Source: Dyadobacter fermentans (GTDB lineage: Bacteria; Bacteroidota; Bacteroidia; Cytophagales; Spirosomataceae). From it: a DNA stretch of 64,000 bases. How positions within the stretch are numbered: position 1 is the first letter of the stretch; every line of letters begins with the position of its first letter. Both the position numbers and the translations under genes were made by a program. A model generated the notes under the pieces. That model made no database searches. It worked only from the letters and a program-made list of their open reading frames with translations, and had not been told where the DNA came from. Positions 1-8,800 of this stretch are shown here, piece by piece. The stretch spans positions 1-64,000 of the forward strand of contig NZ_JAHXBN010000027.1 of the NCBI RefSeq assembly GCF_019924045.1, written 5' to 3'.

Positions 1-679
1 CTTTGGAAGGAATGGCCACCCATTGGGTACCGTCCCATCCAACGATCGAGAGCTTGTTGAGCTGATTGGTGGTCAACGTGCCGATAGCACTTCCGGCGTC
101 CCATGTCAAGATCAGCGGTGTGGCATTCGATCCGTCGATATCCCAGTATTCGACGGTGCTCACCACGTCCACATTCGTTCCCATGTTGCTGGTCGGGAAG
201 GGGCCGCCGGTAGGTAGCGGCGCATAGTTGGAGCCTGTGAACAAGTTGCTCGTCACGGCAGTGTTGGCATCGGCGTGGAAATACGCACCCATGACCCCAT
301 CGGCCGCAGCTGAGAACTGACCTAAGAAACCATTGTCGCCCACCGGAAACACGAATGCGCCTGCCCCATACTTGCGCACGTACCCATCCACATAACCTGC
401 GTCGGACGCGCCGGTGGATGTGAGATTATCGCCTGCGAAGTTGAGTACACCGAAATTCCCTGCCGCACGCTCGGTCAGGATTACACCCGGCTGAGCACCT
501 CCGCCCCCGGTCACGAAGTTGTGGTTACTGAAAAAAGTCATCTCGGCCCCGCCGAAAATCGTCGTATTCCCCTGGCTGCCTTCCTGCGCCTGGGATACGT
601 GCCCGAATAGTAGCAATGCAGTCGAAACCGCCATGCTGCGCCACCCGCTTCCGGATGAACTGGTATAAAGTTCTTTCAT
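1..679 (-). CDS. Secreted surface protein, C-terminal part missing at window edge
   Basis: Reading the minus strand from ATG at 677-679 gives 226 residues that stay open to the left edge. The first 32 residues are a signal peptide: a polar start with Arg14, a hydrophobic stretch SMAVSTALLLFG and a likely cut after VSQAQ. The mature part is Gly/Asn/Thr-rich and contains the pattern YVDGYVRKYG followed by FVFPVGDNG, which I associate with large Bacteroidota surface proteins that end in a sorting domain; the C-terminus is not visible, so T9SS export is only an inference. It lies 77 bp downstream of the S74-domain protein on the same strand and may share its transcript. No enzymatic motif is visible and function is unknown. 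Confidence 0.7.
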   Translation of the reverse strand, partial: MKELYTSSSGSGWRSMAVSTALLLFGHVSQAQEGSQGNTTIFGGAEMTFFSNHNFVTGGGGAQPGVILTERAAGNFGVLNFAGDNLTSTGASDAGYVDGYVRKYGAGAFVFPVGDNGFLGQFSAAADGVMGAYFHADANTAVTSNLFTGSNYAPLPTGGPFPTSNMGTNVDVVSTVEYWDIDGSNATPLILTWDAGSAIGTLTTNQLNKLSIVGWDGTQWVAIPSK

Positions 680-756
680 TGTTTCGCGTTGGTTAAATGA
701 TAGGCATAATGGCAATGCTTACAGCGTTGCGGTATGCCCGAAAATGAATGATGCGC

Positions 757-1956
757 CTATCGGCTCACGGATTTCGCGCTTTCAGCACCTGCGCTGAGCA
801 TTTTTTCCACCTGGGTTACCCGGCTGTCGAGTTCTGAGTAAGCTGCTTCTTTCAATTTCAACTCCGCGCTTAACTGGGCTTTTTCTTTTCTCAGCAATTC
901 CACTTCGTCGCTGAGCTCTTGCACCGATTTAACCAGCACGGGAATCAACTTGCTGTAATCCACCACCCAAGGATTCGTTTTGGCGTCGGCCCCTCCTACC
1001 CTGACGGCCTGGGGATATATTTTGTACAATTCCTGAGCGAGCACACCCGTGGAAAGCGTCTTTTGAGCGTCCGCCTTAAAATTATAGTCATATACTTTGA
1101 CAGATTTCAGGGTCTCCAAACCGAATTTCGAGGTGCGGATATTCTCTTTCAGACGTGCATCGGAGGTTGTATTGTATTGAATCCCCGCCGCGGAGTGCGT
1201 GATATTACCCATACCAATACCACCGACAGCAAAATTGATCATCTCCCCGGTAGTAGTGCCCGCCGGCTTCGAAACGTGCAATGGAGAAACTGATCCTGCA
1301 CGCTGGATTCCCACCCAAACGTCGCCCGCCGGGGTACTGCGTACTTCAAAACCGTTAACATTGGATGTACCATTCCAGATATTGCCGGTTTGAGTACCTG
1401 GGTTTGCTATAACTTTAATGTCGCCTCTCACATCCAGACGTGATTGTGGCGCCTCGGTATTAAGGCCAATGTAACCCGTGCGACTGCCCGAACTTTGCAT
1501 GAAGAATGCGTTCTCCTGAAGAACCAAGCCCTCATCTATTACCTGCAACCGAAGATCGGTCGCCGAATTGGAACGCAAAAAGGCATACTTGCTCTGATCC
1601 GGGTCGATGTCAAATCCTACCACAGCTCGTCCCGCGTTGATCGCGATCGAAGCCGCCGAATCGATATTCGAGCCACCCAGCGGATCGAAGCGCGCCACGA
1701 CATTGGCTGCCGACGGAAGGTCCAGGTTCGAAACTGCCTGAACATGCAATGTAGTCGGCGGATTCGAATGATTAATGCCAACATGACCCGATTGCAGTAT
1801 AACTGTGTGCGTACTGTTTTGGCCTTCCACATCCAGGTTAGCCCCTGGCGTAATCGTGGTTGGATTCGAACCAATTTTTACCTGGGCCATAGCTGTCGTA
1901 GTCAAAGCTGTAACGGCAGCAAAGGAAATGGCGGATAGTAGTTGTTTTGTTTTCAT
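757..1956 (-). CDS. Secreted tail-fibre-like protein with C-terminal peptidase S74 chaperone domain
   Basis: 399 residues. A signal peptide covers residues 1-24 (cut near TAMA/Q). The mature start QVKIGSNPTTITPGANL is almost the same as in the next protein upstream. Residues 45-260 are a low-complexity beta-rich region typical of fibrous proteins (LDVEG, LDVRGDI and GIGMGNI repeats). Residues 262-340 match the S74 intramolecular chaperone: SDARLKENI at 265-273, with Ser265-Asp266 as the expected self-cleavage site, and GVLAQEL at 304-310. A leucine-rich coiled coil follows at 341-385. In this family the domain helps a trimeric fibre fold and then cleaves itself off. Here it is most likely a trimeric surface fibre. 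No phage genes are nearby, so this is a bacterial surface protein and not a phage remnant. Confidence 0.85.
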   Translation of the reverse strand: MKTKQLLSAISFAAVTALTTTAMAQVKIGSNPTTITPGANLDVEGQNSTHTVILQSGHVGINHSNPPTTLHVQAVSNLDLPSAANVVARFDPLGGSNIDSAASIAINAGRAVVGFDIDPDQSKYAFLRSNSATDLRLQVIDEGLVLQENAFFMQSSGSRTGYIGLNTEAPQSRLDVRGDIKVIANPGTQTGNIWNGTSNVNGFEVRSTPAGDVWVGIQRAGSVSPLHVSKPAGTTTGEMINFAVGGIGMGNITHSAAGIQYNTTSDARLKENIRTSKFGLETLKSVKVYDYNFKADAQKTLSTGVLAQELYKIYPQAVRVGGADAKTNPWVVDYSKLIPVLVKSVQELSDEVELLRKEKAQLSAELKLKEAAYSELDSRVTQVEKMLSAGAESAKSVSR

Positions 1957-2034
1957 AACGTGTTTGTTTTTGAAATGGCAATCACAGGAACGACTGCGCG
2001 TAAATCAGGGTAAGGTATGCTGAGGTGTAAGCTC

Positions 2035-2760
2035 TTAATCGATCTTCGTAACGGTCATGTATGCACGCCCGCAGGTACCGGTCCAGATCGGGTTCACCGG
2101 AGGATTACCGTCGGTCTGCATGGTGTAGCCTTCCAGCGAAATACCGTCGCCGGCATTCAGTTTTCCGGTATAAACCACCGACTGCCAGTCACCCGCGGTG
2201 AGACCCATTGGGCTGGTGCCTTTGAAAATCGGGCCGCCGTTTTCTGAAACCACCCAAATCCTCGTCCAAAGTGTCACCCCGGCACCTGTTGTACTGATAC
2301 ATGACAAACCGACTTGCACCGAGTAGGTACCGGCCACGGGAACGGTGAACCGCTTGGTGCCGGCGTCCCAGTCAGCCGCACCCAGGGTAGGCACGAGCGG
2401 AAGCCGCTGGTCAATCTGGTCGTGGGTGGTGAATGTGGGAATCGTAGCCAGGCCGGTAATGGCACCGCTGAATGCGGTGACCGGAATCGCAAGTTCCGAT
2501 TGACTTTGCCAGGTCGCTACGCCGTTCGCGTCGGAGGTCAGCACTTTTTTATCGCCTTGTGAGCCGTCGGCGATGGTCAGTTTACCAGTAGTTTTGTGAA
2601 TACTGATTTTCTTGGCAGGATCCGCGCTCTCAACTTCGAGGTTGTTGTTCGGATCGATCGTCGTCGGATTGGAGCCGATCTTTACCTGACCAAAAGTGGC
2701 AGCGCTTGTTGCCAGGGTCATGGTGATCGCCAAGGCTGAAAAGAGTCGAATTGCTTTCAT
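2035..2760 (-). CDS. Secreted protein with C1q/TNF-like C-terminal domain
   Basis: 241 residues with a signal peptide (residues 1-24, cut near TFG/Q). The N-terminal module QVKIGSNPTTIDPNNNLEVE is shared with the S74 protein downstream. Residues 100-241 look like a C1q/TNF-type jelly roll: a phrase AGTYSVQVGLSC is followed by alternating beta segments, a GDGISLEGYT strand and a final YMTVTKI strand, as in bacterial C1q-like proteins. That family binds ligands at the cell surface as trimers; the assignment here rests on strand pattern only. The gap to the next gene downstream is 78 bp and both are on the same strand, so co-transcription is likely. A candidate -7 element TAGGTTTG lies 44 bp before the ATG. 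Confidence 0.7.
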   Translation of the reverse strand: MKAIRLFSALAITMTLATSAATFGQVKIGSNPTTIDPNNNLEVESADPAKKISIHKTTGKLTIADGSQGDKKVLTSDANGVATWQSQSELAIPVTAFSGAITGLATIPTFTTHDQIDQRLPLVPTLGAADWDAGTKRFTVPVAGTYSVQVGLSCISTTGAGVTLWTRIWVVSENGGPIFKGTSPMGLTAGDWQSVVYTGKLNAGDGISLEGYTMQTDGNPPVNPIWTGTCGRAYMTVTKID

Positions 2761-2803
2761 GTAGTGATTTGTTTGTGGAACTTTGGTTGAGTTTGAAACA
2801 GAA

Positions 2804-2811
2804 CAAACCTA
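2804..2811 (-). promoter_or_regulatory. Candidate Bacteroidota -7 promoter element
   Basis: TAGGTTTG on the minus strand matches TAnnTTTG, 44 bp upstream of the ATG at 2760. I see no clear -33 TTG at the usual distance, so only the -7 half is supported. Confidence 0.35.
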
Positions 2812-2959
2812 CTACCCCCGGATTTTATCAGCCTGTCGACATAAGAAATAGTTATCGTAGACTAAGCCTTACAAAGTAGAATTTATTTTACATTTCACTG
2901 AGAATAATTCGCATAACGAAGCATCAGTTGTCCACAAAATACCGACTGAATGCAAAGCT

Positions 2960-2994
2960 AAAAGGTCTGCACCCCAGCAGGATGCAGACCTTTT
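2960..2994 (-). terminator. Hairpin terminator after the 3019-4146 gene
   Basis: A perfect 12-bp stem (AAAAGGTCTGCA paired with TGCAGACCTTTT) and an 11-nt loop begin 24 bp after the stop codon of the minus-strand gene. The stem arm itself ends in a T run. It separates the unknown paralogue pair from the surface protein genes. Confidence 0.75.
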
Positions 2995-3018
2995 ACGATC
3001 TTTAAAATATACTATTCC

Positions 3019-4146
3019 CTAACCCGCCCCGACGTAACTGCGGATATCAAACACATTAAAGCCTAACACCACAGGATTTCCCGGTGCCGATTTGAACTGG
3101 ATAGTCATAGATCCGGGTCCGGTAGTGATAGTATTGGAAATGGCCGGTGATGTGATAGGGCAGTAAACCGGCCAGTCGCCGGCTGCTACGAGGCCCTTGA
3201 TGAGCGTTTGTTCCGACGGAGTGAAGTCGGCATCCGAAGTGAGGGTAAGAGTAATGCCGTCGGCGGCTAACAGGGAACCTACGGCGTGGGTGAGACTGCC
3301 GCTGGCTCCGAAATAGGTCTGCCAGTCGGAACTATCGATCCATGGCGGGGTCGACTGCGACGCCCAGGCCTGGTGCAGCAACGCGGAATTGTACCATTGT
3401 CCCGGTGTAACGGAAACCGTCGCAAAATGATCGAATTGTATGGAAACGGTGATCTTGCTCAATGCAAACTTCCGGCTGATGTGGAACAGGGCCGAACTGC
3501 CCGTCCATATCCCGAAATAATTAGGATCGTCGCCAGGAACCCAGGAGTTGGAAACGTCCGGGTCGTCGTTCGTAGAATCGAACGAAAAGCTCGTTCCTGT
3601 TGAAGCGCTTAAGATGTTTTGAAGTTCCGAGCAAGAAGGAGAAAAATCGGCAGGCATGGCATCCGGACCTTCATAGGGTTCCAGCACGGCCTGCGCACCG
3701 CTGATCAATAGCTGTGTTGCGAGATCGGAACGGCCGATGTTGGCTACCGAGGGGGCATTCACCACCGCCCATTGAAACCACACGGTAGGCAAGGTATTGG
3801 CCGGCGGCGGAGGCGAAATGGATTTCAGGTAGGCCTGCCATTGCACATAGGTATCAGCCCCGATATCCTTCACGAAGGCGCTTTCCGGGAACGATAGCCT
3901 ATTTACCACCGCAGCATACTGACTGAAAAACGTCGGCTGCTGGTAGAACCAGCGATTATATTTGAGCGTGGCGGGCGGCACAACATTGAAACAATCCCAA
4001 AGGGCCTGGTCGCTTGCAGGTACACCGGGCGGTTGCAGCAATTGGAAATGTTGGACGGATAAGTTGAGACTGGCGGCCAACCGGTTGTACCATCCGTCGG
4101 TAACGGCCGTCATTTCCTCGGTAGGCGTATCGTAGGTAGTTATCAT
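3019..4146 (-). CDS. Protein of unknown family, second of a paralogous pair
   Basis: 375 residues, no signal peptide, no membrane segment. I do not recognise the family. It aligns along its whole length with the gene just upstream (4230-5435). Shared landmarks in order are GWYN near the N-terminus, FQ(L/I)(L/I)QP, (V/I)PP.TL, DIGA followed by W.AY, NAP.VANIG.SD, a Ser/Phe-rich strand SFSFDS, VS.SW, FG(I/L)W.GSS, TPG.WY.SA, and the C-terminal block PG.PVVLG.NV. The second half is rich in alternating hydrophobic and Ser/Thr residues, suggesting a beta-sandwich after an alpha-helical first half. The gene follows its paralogue by 83 bp and ends in a strong terminator, so the two probably form a bicistronic unit. 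Function cannot be assigned. Confidence 0.7.
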   Translation of the reverse strand: MITTYDTPTEEMTAVTDGWYNRLAASLNLSVQHFQLLQPPGVPASDQALWDCFNVVPPATLKYNRWFYQQPTFFSQYAAVVNRLSFPESAFVKDIGADTYVQWQAYLKSISPPPPANTLPTVWFQWAVVNAPSVANIGRSDLATQLLISGAQAVLEPYEGPDAMPADFSPSCSELQNILSASTGTSFSFDSTNDDPDVSNSWVPGDDPNYFGIWTGSSALFHISRKFALSKITVSIQFDHFATVSVTPGQWYNSALLHQAWASQSTPPWIDSSDWQTYFGASGSLTHAVGSLLAADGITLTLTSDADFTPSEQTLIKGLVAAGDWPVYCPITSPAISNTITTGPGSMTIQFKSAPGNPVVLGFNVFDIRSYVGAG

Positions 4147-4229
4147 TTTGCTTCCTGAATGATGGTTTCCGGGTACACGGTAAAATCAAAAGAAGAAGGC
4201 TGGTGTCACCCAGCCTTCCAAAGCAAACA

Positions 4230-5435
4230 TTATGCGGCAGCCAGGCTGTCGGCTGCAAATGCCTTGGCCGATTCGAAGAGCGAAATGCCCAGGCTCGATG
4301 AATGGCCTACAAACTCACCGGCTGACAATACGTTCACACCCAGCACCACAGGTACACCCGGGATGCTGCTGGTAGTGATGGTCATGTTGCCCTCCTGGTT
4401 GAACGACACGCGGTTGGTAGACGTGCTGCCGCTATCGCCCGAATAGAACGGCCAGAAACCCGACGAGCCGCTGGAAGTGATCGTCTGCTGATCAACAGAA
4501 GAATACTTGGCGTTGGATGTAACAGTAATGGACATACCCGACGCAACGATCACATTCGCCGAGAAGTATTGCATGTTACCATTCGGCCCGAACGTGTTGT
4601 TCCAGTTGATCGATGATTTATCGCTCCACGGGTTGCCGGTTTGGTTGGCATATGCAAGGCCCATTGCCGAAGAATAGTACCATGCACCCGGTGTGTTGGA
4701 AAATACCAGGATGTGCTCAAAACTGGCATCTACCGTAACCGTGCTGGAAGCGAACTGCTCGCTGAGCGTCGAGGTAGAGCTGCTGCCGCCCCAAAGGCCG
4801 AAGAAACCCGACGTAGAGCCGCCCGCCCAGGAGGTACTGACATTTTTGTTCATTGTACCGCTGTTGAAGTTGAACGAGCGGGAAGGCGCACTAGCCAGTT
4901 GGTTGACCATATCGGCGTAGTTCAGCTGCCAATCGAAGTTGACAGGCAAGCCCTTTTCATTGGTATACACTAATGTGAGCTCATTCTGGGCCGTCGCGAT
5001 CGGGTCGAGCAGAATAGCCGCGTAATCGGACGAACCGATGTTGGCCACCTCCGGTGCATTGAACATCGCCCAGTTTCTGAACATGGTCGGGATCTGGTTC
5101 ATGCTCGGTGCAGGTTGCGTCTGCACGTAGGCATGCCACGCGGCAAAGTTTTCGGCTCCGATATCCGCTTTCACGTCAATCTGCCGCGAAGGTACCAGCG
5201 CCGAAAGTAAGCCTCTGTAATTGTTATAGAATTGGTTTCCACCACTGGCAACAAACTGGGCGGTAAGGGTTTTCGGAGGGATATTGTTGTAGTAGGCCCA
5301 GAAAGTCGGGTTTGCGGCAGTGCCGCTGGCGATCGGAGGCGCTGGCTGAATGATCTGAAAAGATTCCTCGCTCTGGCCTAATCCCTGGATCAAACCATTG
5401 TACCAGCCGTTTTGTAAATCAAGAAAATTGCTCAT
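4230..5435 (-). CDS. Protein of unknown family, first of a paralogous pair
   Basis: 401 residues, starting MSNFLDLQNGWYN, with no signal peptide or transmembrane segment. It shares the landmarks listed for its paralogue: GWYN, FQIIQP, IPPKTL, DIGA, NAPEVANIGSSD, FGLWGGSS, TPGAWYYSSA and PGVPVVLGVNV. It differs by a C-terminal tail of about 25 residues rich in Ala and Leu, and by a Ser/Gly-rich middle. The absence of export signals suggests a cytoplasmic protein or release by a non-classical route. Upstream are the double palindrome and the purine-rich repeat block. I cannot name a function. The even residue composition and full-length similarity to a neighbour show that it is a real gene. Confidence 0.72.
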   Translation of the reverse strand: MSNFLDLQNGWYNGLIQGLGQSEESFQIIQPAPPIASGTAANPTFWAYYNNIPPKTLTAQFVASGGNQFYNNYRGLLSALVPSRQIDVKADIGAENFAAWHAYVQTQPAPSMNQIPTMFRNWAMFNAPEVANIGSSDYAAILLDPIATAQNELTLVYTNEKGLPVNFDWQLNYADMVNQLASAPSRSFNFNSGTMNKNVSTSWAGGSTSGFFGLWGGSSSTSTLSEQFASSTVTVDASFEHILVFSNTPGAWYYSSAMGLAYANQTGNPWSDKSSINWNNTFGPNGNMQYFSANVIVASGMSITVTSNAKYSSVDQQTITSSGSSGFWPFYSGDSGSTSTNRVSFNQEGNMTITTSSIPGVPVVLGVNVLSAGEFVGHSSSLGISLFESAKAFAADSLAAA

Positions 5436-5596
5436 TGTGACGTATGAATAATCCCCTGTTGTAAGACGTGCAGGATCCGTCCCCGTAATGATGCCTTTAC
5501 AGGTAAGCCCGTTTTTTCAAGTGGTAGCTGATCTCCACCTTACAAAAGCTTTTGTTTGACAAAGGTTCGTAGAAATAATTCTTCAAAAACGACTAC

Positions 5597-5624
5597 AAAC
5601 ACGTGTTTTTAAAAACACGTGTTT
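5597..5624. promoter_or_regulatory. Two copies of a 12-bp palindrome separated by TTAA
   Basis: AAACACGTGTTT occurs at 5597-5608 and again at 5613-5624 with TTAA between. Each copy is a perfect palindrome with a CACGTG core, and the whole 28 bp is also a perfect palindrome. It lies 162 bp before the start of the unknown gene at 5435. It could be a double operator or a cruciform/terminator for either strand; no T run distinguishes these. Confidence 0.5.
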
Positions 5625-5630
5625 ACACCT

Positions 5631-5816
5631 GTTGGGGGAAGGGGGAAGGGAGAAAGAAGGAAAGGGCGGCCCGAGTAGGGAGAATGGAGGAAGGAGGAAA
5701 GGGAGAATGGAGGAAAGGGCGGCCCGCGTAGGGAGAATGGAGGAAAGAATGGGAAACCTCCCCTTCCTCCCTTTCCTCCCTTTCCTCCCTTTCCTCCTTT
5801 CTCCCTTTCCTCCCCC
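5631..5816. repeat. Purine-rich/pyrimidine-rich repeat block downstream of the HTCS gene
   Basis: The plus strand is nearly all purine from 5635 to 5755 and then nearly all pyrimidine from 5757 to 5816 (repeated CCTCCCTTT units). The two halves are complementary and can fold into a long hairpin. Inside is a 34-bp direct repeat at 5659-5692 and 5712-5745 with one mismatch. The pyrimidine half starts right after the stop codon of the minus-strand regulator gene, so its mRNA would end in a GA-rich stem. A related tract occurs at 58947-58990. A 62-residue Gly/Arg/Glu-rich reading frame here is a by-product of the repeat. Confidence 0.75.
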
Positions 5817-8800
5817 TTAATATTTTACCTCCCGGGATTCCGTCGCATAGTCAGAAGGTGTTTTCCCGAACTGCTTCTTGAATTCCCGGCTGAAATACTT
5901 GCGGTCGTCGTACCCTACGGCGTAGGCGACTTCGTAGATGGTCATTTTTTGCTGCTGCAAAAGTTGCGCAGCCCTTTTCAGCCGGATCGATTTCAGGAAA
6001 TCATTCACCGACAGGTCCGTCACGGCTTTGAGCTTCTTATAAAGTACCGACTGGCTCATCCCGATCTTTTCTGTCAGCATAGCCACACCGAAATCCGGAT
6101 TGTCCATCAGTTCCTCCGTTATTGCAACGATCCGCGAAAGGAACTGCTCGTCGAGTGATTCAATCACCACATTCTGCGGCTGCAGGGTAATCTGGCGGCT
6201 GTATTTTTGCTGCATGAGTTTCCTGGAAGCCAACAGGTTCCGGACATTCAATTCCAGCAACTGGATACTGAAAGGCTTCGGGATATAAGCATCTGCACCG
6301 GTTTCCAGGCCGCTGAGTTGGTGGTTCAGCGAGGCTTTGGCCGTGAGCAGGATCACCGGAATATGGCTCGTACGCTCATCGGATTTCAATTTCGTACACA
6401 ACGCAAGCCCATCCATTTCAGCCATCATGACGTCGCTGATAATCAGTTCGGGAATGGATTCGATAGCCGTAGCCCAGCCCTGTTCGCCGTTTTCAGCCTG
6501 AACAATGCGATAGCGCTCGCCCAGCGCCCCGGCGACAAATGCCCGCACTTCCTCATTGTCTTCGACGAGCAGCACCACGGGCTTATCGCTATCGGGTTCC
6601 GGCACGCCTAACGCCGCAGCTTCCGCCAGAAGATCTGTTTCACCCGTGGCCACGGTCGCCTGCGTTTCCAGCTGTTCCGCCGCAAAATGCCCATTTCCTT
6701 TTCGGAGTGTGATCGTGAAGCAGGTCCTCCCCTTCCGGTGCTGCTGCTGCTCCACGGTACTTTCGACGGTCAGCTGGCCTTTGTGCAGCTCCACAATACT
6801 TTTGGAAAGCGCCAGCCCGATTCCATAACCGGTGTTCTGCTTACCGTGGTCGTAAATCTGGAAAAAGTTGGCAAACAGTTTGCCCAGGTATTGCGGCGCA
6901 ATGCCAATACCGTCATCTTCAATCCGGATCTTCACCCAATCGTCGTGTTCCGTGACTTTGAGCAAAACCTTGCCGCCATCGTGCGTAAACTTGTAGGCGT
7001 TGCTCAGAAGGTTGAAAATCACCTTCTCCATTTGCCCGGCATCGAAATACAGCGAAGTATCTTCGGCATCATATTCAAACACCGATTCGATGTTCCGGTG
7101 CTGCGAAATGAAGCTGAAATCACCGAAAACACCGCGCAGGAATGGTACGAGGTCGTTGCGCGTTACGTGCAATGCGAGATGGTTGGTTTCGGCTTTGCGG
7201 AAATCCATCAGCTCGCTTACAAGCCGGAGCAGCCGGTTCGCATTTTTGCGTACCAGCGAGAGATTCGCTTGCACCTCTTCGTCCTCCTGGCGGGCCATCA
7301 TAAGCCCTTCCACCGGCCCTTGTATGAGTGTGAGGTGCGTACGGATCTCGTGCGAGACATTGGTAAAGAAGTTCAGCTTGACTTGGTGCAGCTCGTGTTC
7401 CCGCTTAAAAAGTGCGGTCATGTAAAAGTACCGGGTGATAAAAAGCACAGCCGCAACCGCCGCAATCACATACAGGCAATATGCCCACCAGGTTTTCCAG
7501 ACCGGCGGCAGCACGTGGATCGTGATCTTGCTTGGGGTTTTACTCCATATCCCGTCATTATTGGCCCCTTTTACCCAGAAAGTATAGGTTCCCGGCGGCA
7601 GATTCGTGTAAGTGGCCGACGAGGTCTTCACATAGTTCCAGTCTTTTTCAAAACCGTCGAGCCGGTAAGCATAAGTATTTTTCTCGGGCTTGATGTAGTT
7701 CAGCAGCGCAAAATCGATGGTGAAAATATTCTGCGCATGCGTGAATGTGATTTCACGCGTCAGGCCGATATCTTTTTGCAGCAGCTCGTCCGGCCCGCCG
7801 ATGCGCACGGGCGTATTGAACAGCTTCAAACCGGTGAACACGACCGGAGCGGCGAAATCATTGGTTTCAATCGCCGTTGGCAAAAAACTCACGAGCCCGT
7901 TGAGCCCGCCGAAGAACATTTCACCGGATTCGTCCTTATAATGAGTGTTGGAAATAAATTCATTACCGGGAAGTCCGTCGGCGACGGTGTAATTCTTGAA
8001 AACGCGCTTACCCGTATCGAACCGCGACAAACCGTTGGAAGTACTGATCCAAAGGTTCCCCCGCTCGTCGTCCAGGATACCAAGCACATTGTCATTCGGC
8101 AGCCCGTCTTTCCGTGTAAAATTGATAAATGTGTTGCTGGCGCGGTCGTAGCGGGTCAGTCCGCCGTAATAGGAACCGATCCAGATGATTCCGTGCCGGT
8201 CTTCCAGCACGCAATTAATAACTTTCGGAAACCGCTTCGCGGGAGATTCGCCACGCGGCTTAACCCATTCAATACCACCCGAATCGCTTCGAAGCACATT
8301 CACGCCCTCGTTCGTACCGATCCAGAGATTATGCTTCGAATCTTCGTAAAAATTCCGGGTGAAATTCCCGCTCAGTTTAAATGGAGCTTCCGTACCGGTG
8401 TTGAAATGCCTGAAAGTACCCGTCCGCTTGTCGAGCAGGTCCACGCCCATCTGATCGGTCCCGACCCAGAGCCGTCCGCGGCTGTCTTCAAAAACTGCGC
8501 TCACATTATCCGAGCTAAGCGATCCCGTATCCGCCGGATTATTTCGGAATGCCCTGAACGCTCCCGCATTGTAATAATTCAAACCACCTAAATGCGTGCC
8601 GATCCACAAGGCGCCGCTTTTGTCCTGTACGATCGCCTTCACCAGGTTCGAAGTCATGCCAGGCGCACCCGGGCCGCTCCTGAAATTCCGGACAGCTCCC
8701 GTGCGAATGTCCAAATGGTCGAAGCCGCCGCCTTCCGTTCCGATCCAGAGGTTACCAGTCCGGTCTTTCACCACCGCGCTCACGACATTGTGATTAATGC

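Noticed and set aside
757..1956. Phage tail-fibre remnant
   Set aside because: The S74 domain occurs in many bacterial surface proteins; there are no other phage genes and the protein has a bacterial signal peptide.
5632..5820. 62-residue Gly/Arg/Glu-rich frame
   Set aside because: Product of the purine-rich repeat, ending in a run from the pyrimidine half.
6687..8591. 634-residue plus-strand reading frame opposite the HTCS gene
   Set aside because: It lies entirely inside a well-supported gene on the other strand, has no leader or domain, and its composition is that of a shadow frame in GC-rich codons.
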